A stretch of 64,000 nucleotides of DNA, taken from NCBI RefSeq assembly GCF_010723735.1, contig NZ_BLLB01000002.1:4278001-4342000 (forward strand), given 5' to 3'. Shown here one piece after another: positions 61,353-64,000 of this stretch (position 1 is its first letter; each line of letters opens with the position of its first letter). The DNA comes from Mycolicibacterium hippocampi (lineage in GTDB: Bacteria > Actinomycetota > Actinomycetes > Mycobacteriales > Mycobacteriaceae). Both the position numbers and the translations under genes were made by a program. The notes below the pieces were generated by a model. It ran no database searches. It worked only from the letters and a program-made list of their open reading frames with translations, and had not been told where the DNA came from.

Positions 61353-62438
61353 ATGCCTGAGTCCAGCATCGTCGTGCAGCCCGAGCCGATGGACAGCGGC
61401 ACGTACACCGCTGCGTCTCGGCTCCAGGCGGCGGGGCTGCAGTCGGCCATCGCCGTCTTCGAGGAGTGCGCGGCTGCGGTGCCGATACCCGCGCCCCCGC
61501 AGCCGATCGTGATCGCCGACTACGGCGCGGCCAGCGGACACAACTCACTGCTGCCCATCGGCGCCGCAATCGCGGTGCTGCGCGGGCGTACCCGCCCCGA
61601 ACACTCCGTGCTCGTCACCCACACCGACAGGCCGGACAACGATTTCAGCGCGATGTTCCGCACCCTCGAAGAGGATCCCGACAGTTATCTGCGCAAGGAC
61701 CGCGCCACCTTCGCCTCGGCGATCGGCCGCTCCTTCTACAGCCAGATCCTGCCGTCCAACAGCGTCAACCTCGGCTGGAGTTCCTGGGCGATCCAGTGGC
61801 TGAGCCGGGTTCCGGGTGTCATCGGCGACCATCTCCAAGTCGCCTACTGCGCAGACGAATCCGTGCGCGCCGCGTTCGCCAAACAGGCCGCCCGCGACTG
61901 GCACGAGTTCGTCGCCTTTCGCGGCCGGGAACTGTGCCCCGGCGGCCGCCTGGTGGTGACGACGATGGCCGTCGGCGACGACGGCGAGTTCGGCTACCGG
62001 CCGCTGCTGTCGGCGATGGTGGACGGACTCGACGAACTCGCCGCCGGCGGACTGATCACCGGCGACGAGGTGTCCCGGATGTGTGTGCCGACGGTGTCGC
62101 GGCGTGCGGCGGACTTCGCGGCGCCGTTTGCGCCGTCCGGACGCTTCGAACGACTCGAGATCGAACGCATCGAGATGTTCGACGCAGAAGACCGGTTCTT
62201 CAATCGCTACCGGGTAGACGGCGAAGCAACCGCTTTCGGCGCCCGATGGGCGGGCTTCGCTCGCACGTCGGTGTTCCCGCAGTTGACGACGGCGTTGACC
62301 GACGGTGCCGCGGATCCGCGCGTACCGGAGTTGTTCGACCGGCTCGAAGCCGGTGTGGCCGAGCGGTTGGCGGCCGCACCGGAACAGATGCGAATCCCGC
62401 AGGCCCACGTCGTGCTGGTCAAACGCCACAGCACCTGA
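61353..62438 (+). CDS. SABATH-like SAM-dependent carboxyl methyltransferase
   Basis: 361 aa. The sequence resembles the plant salicylate/benzoate/theobromine methyltransferase family: an N-terminal stretch ending YTAASRLQAAGLQSAI, SAM motif IVIADYGAASGHNSLLPIGAAI, SYLRKDRATFASAIGRSFYSQILPSNSVNLGWSSWAIQWLS (key parts GRSFYSQILPSNSV and SSWAIQWLS) and GGRLVVTTMA. Family members methylate carboxyl groups of small acids. ATG 61353 follows GAAAGG. The substrate is unknown; no obvious partner gene is adjacent. Confidence 0.87.
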   Translation: MPESSIVVQPEPMDSGTYTAASRLQAAGLQSAIAVFEECAAAVPIPAPPQPIVIADYGAASGHNSLLPIGAAIAVLRGRTRPEHSVLVTHTDRPDNDFSAMFRTLEEDPDSYLRKDRATFASAIGRSFYSQILPSNSVNLGWSSWAIQWLSRVPGVIGDHLQVAYCADESVRAAFAKQAARDWHEFVAFRGRELCPGGRLVVTTMAVGDDGEFGYRPLLSAMVDGLDELAAGGLITGDEVSRMCVPTVSRRAADFAAPFAPSGRFERLEIERIEMFDAEDRFFNRYRVDGEATAFGARWAGFARTSVFPQLTTALTDGAADPRVPELFDRLEAGVAERLAAAPEQMRIPQAHVVLVKRHST

Positions 62439-62543
62439 TCGAGCGAGAAGACACCGGCAGCAGGTGTAGAGATCGGTTCGGCTTCTTCGTCGTATTCGGT
62501 AGAGGGGTGACAAGCCACTCACGACCGGAGAGGATCTGCTGAT

Positions 62544-63263
62544 ATGCACTATCTCGCGCTGCTGTACTGGCACGAAGACCCCAGGACGGCCGACCCCGAC
62601 ACGCCCGAGTTCGCCGAGGACGTCGCGCGGTATGCGGAGTTCGACAAGGCGGCGGGTGCGGCGGTCGTCGGTGGTGGCGCCCTGTACCCGGCGAGCGAGG
62701 CGCTGTCGCTGCGCCACGACGGGGACAAGGTGATCGTGACGGACGGTCCGTTCGTCGAACAGGCCGAGGTGATCGGCGGAGTCATGGTGCTCGATCGCGA
62801 CAACCTCGACGACGCGCTCGAGGTCGCGGCGCAGATCCCGGCGGCCGCCGATGCCGGCGGCGCGGTCGAACTGTGGCCGATGGCGGAGTTCCGCCAGGAC
62901 GACGGCCCACAGCCGGACTGGTGGCTGGCGCTGCTGTTCGAACCGCGCGACACCGCCCCCGGCCCGGGATCGGCGGCATGGGAGGAGGGTGTGCGGGAGC
63001 ACTCCCGGTTCGGCGAGGTGTTCAGCAGCGTGCTCCGCGGGGGCGGTGCGCTGTACCCGGCGGTCGCCGCGACGACGGTTCGGGTCCGCGACGGCCAGAT
63101 GCTGGTCACCGACGGCCCTTTCGTGGAGTCGACCGAAGTCGCCAGTGGCCTCTACTTCCTCGCCGCCGCCGACCGGGACAGTGCCGCCGCGGTCGCCGCG
63201 CAGATTCCTGTCGCCGGGAAAGGTGGCATCGAACTACGCCGGATCGTCGACATGGGCGAGTGA
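62544..63263 (+). CDS. Double YCII/DGPF-domain protein
   Basis: 239 aa made of two tandem YCII-related domains (about 1-115 and 125-239). Each has GGGALYPA and the TDGPFVE (DGPF) signature, which shows an internal duplication. DGPF proteins are the usual partners of ECF sigma factors of the ECF42 group, and here the stop overlaps the GTG of such a factor (GTGA). Biochemical function is not known. A degenerate intergenic stretch of about 105 bp separates it from the methyltransferase gene. Confidence 0.93.
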   Translation: MHYLALLYWHEDPRTADPDTPEFAEDVARYAEFDKAAGAAVVGGGALYPASEALSLRHDGDKVIVTDGPFVEQAEVIGGVMVLDRDNLDDALEVAAQIPAAADAGGAVELWPMAEFRQDDGPQPDWWLALLFEPRDTAPGPGSAAWEEGVREHSRFGEVFSSVLRGGGALYPAVAATTVRVRDGQMLVTDGPFVESTEVASGLYFLAAADRDSAAAVAAQIPVAGKGGIELRRIVDMGE

Positions 63264-64000
63264 ACCTCGACCACATCTACCGTGAGCAGTTCGGCCGGGC
63301 GGTCGCGACGACCGCCCGGCTCATCGGCGACATCGGCCTCGCCGAGGACGCAGTACATGACGCGTTCGCCGACGCGCTGCGGACCTGGCACGACCGCGGG
63401 CTGCCCGACAACCCGGGTGCGTGGATCACCACCGCCGCCCGAAACCGTGCTCTGGACCGGCTGCGCCGGGAATCCCTGCGCGGCAGGAAGGAGAGCGACG
63501 CGGCAATGGTCGCGCCACGGCCGGTGGACGACGAGACACCGCCGGTGGCCGATGACCGGCTGCGGCTGATCTTCACCTGCTGTCACCCGGCTCTCACACC
63601 CCAAGCGCGGGTCACGCTGACGTTGCGTCTGGTCTGCGGGCTGCGCACCACGGAGATCGCGCGGGCGTTCATGCAGCCGGAAGGCACTGTGGCCCAACGT
63701 CTTACGCGGGCCAAGGCGAAGATCCGGATCGCCGGGATCCCGCTGCGGGTGCCGCCGCCGCACCTGCTGCCCGAACGCCTGACCGACGTGCTGGCCTGCA
63801 TCTATCTCGTGTTCGCCGAGGGCTATTCGGCGACGGCGGGCGATCAGATGGTGCGTCCCGAGTTGTGCGCGGAGGCGGTACGACTGGGCAGGCTGCTGTG
63901 TGAGTTGATGCCCGACGAAGGCGAGGCACACGCGCTGCTGGCGTTGATGCTGCTCAACGACAGCCGCCGTGGTGAGCGTTCCGGACCGACCGGTGAGCTG
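63260..64000 (+). CDS. ECF sigma factor, ECF42 type (3' truncated by window edge)
   Basis: GTG 63260 opens a frame that stays open to the window end (247 codons). Sigma region 2 is visible in EQFGRAVATTARLIGDIGLAEDAVHDAFADALRTW (key part DIGLAEDAVHDAF) and NPGAWITTAARNRALDRLRRE; region 4 in TLRLVCGLRTTEIARAF and GTVAQRLTRAKAKI. A C-terminal extension follows (VLACIYLVFAEGYSAT...LMLLNDSRR), the DUF6596-type helical domain that marks the ECF42 group. It has no anti-sigma gene in sight; the preceding DGPF protein is the typical partner. Confidence 0.93.
   Translation, partial: MNLDHIYREQFGRAVATTARLIGDIGLAEDAVHDAFADALRTWHDRGLPDNPGAWITTAARNRALDRLRRESLRGRKESDAAMVAPRPVDDETPPVADDRLRLIFTCCHPALTPQARVTLTLRLVCGLRTTEIARAFMQPEGTVAQRLTRAKAKIRIAGIPLRVPPPHLLPERLTDVLACIYLVFAEGYSATAGDQMVRPELCAEAVRLGRLLCELMPDEGEAHALLALMLLNDSRRGERSGPTGEL

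Overview
This window is a block of chromosome from a fast-growing mycobacterium (Mycolicibacterium type). The evidence is GC-rich DNA, frequent GTG starts, 4-nt ATGA/GTGA gene overlaps, mycolic-acid FAS-II genes (fabD-acpM-kasA-kasB-accD6), mycothiol-dependent mscR, and gene order that, from memory, follows the M. tuberculosis stretch from lipB (Rv2217) to the Rv2260 region. The species cannot be named from sequence reading alone. Functional calls rest on motifs and remembered family sequences; no database search was run.

Layout. 1-4.7 kb: lipoate genes lipB-lipA, a DUF4191 membrane protein, a Tat-lipoprotein amidohydrolase and an RDD protein. 4.7-12.8 kb: nitrogen assimilation (glnA1 with a candidate GlnR box and a 3' tandem hairpin array; glnE and glnA2 on the other strand), with DoxX, an F420-type oxidoreductase and a thioesterase inserted between glnA1 and glnE. 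12.8-17.9 kb: two paralogous Hip1-type serine proteases, a GNAT gene and a wax-ester synthase. 18-23.6 kb: panB, an enoyl-CoA hydratase, a FadD32-like fatty acyl-AMP ligase, a CYTH-CHAD protein and rnpB. 23.7-27.1 kb is accessory: an AraC regulator apparently fused by frameshift to a VOC protein, fragments of two dead genes, and a divergent cluster of XRE-cupin regulator, TrxR-like flavoprotein and methyltransferase. 27.1-37 kb: RNase H/phosphatase, zinc-ribbon and Nif3 operon; ptkA-ptpA-SURF1; cobD; a second amidohydrolase; tRNA-Val; ahpE; DUF3052; a lipoprotein. 37-46.9 kb: aceE, mabR and the FAS-II operon. 46.9-48.7 kb: a divergent SDR/LysR pair bounded on both sides by copies of one 66-bp palindrome. 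48.7-53.9 kb: glpD, TetR, FAD-linked oxidase, diacylglycerol kinase and DUF3145. 54-60.5 kb: serine hydrolase, MscS channel, methyltransferase, LuxR regulator, mscR and a metallo-beta-lactamase-fold protein. 60.5-64 kb: a second tandem hairpin array, a membrane protein, a SABATH-like methyltransferase, and a double-DGPF (YCII) protein coupled to an ECF42-type sigma factor cut by the window end.

How the genes work together. GlnE adenylylates GlnA1 (Tyr406 is present), and a GlnR-like site precedes glnA1. AceE makes acetyl-CoA; AccD6 (malonyl-CoA), FabD (malonyl-AcpM), AcpM and KasA/KasB elongate meromycolate chains, and MabR, encoded just upstream, probably controls them. GlpD, the FAD-linked oxidase and the diacylglycerol kinase form a glycerophospholipid-linked group. 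MscR and the neighbouring MBL protein, with AhpE, belong to nitrosative and oxidative defence.

The least explained items are the two stop-codon-overlapping tandem hairpin arrays, the covarying palindrome pair, and the XRE-cupin/TrxR-like/methyltransferase cluster.
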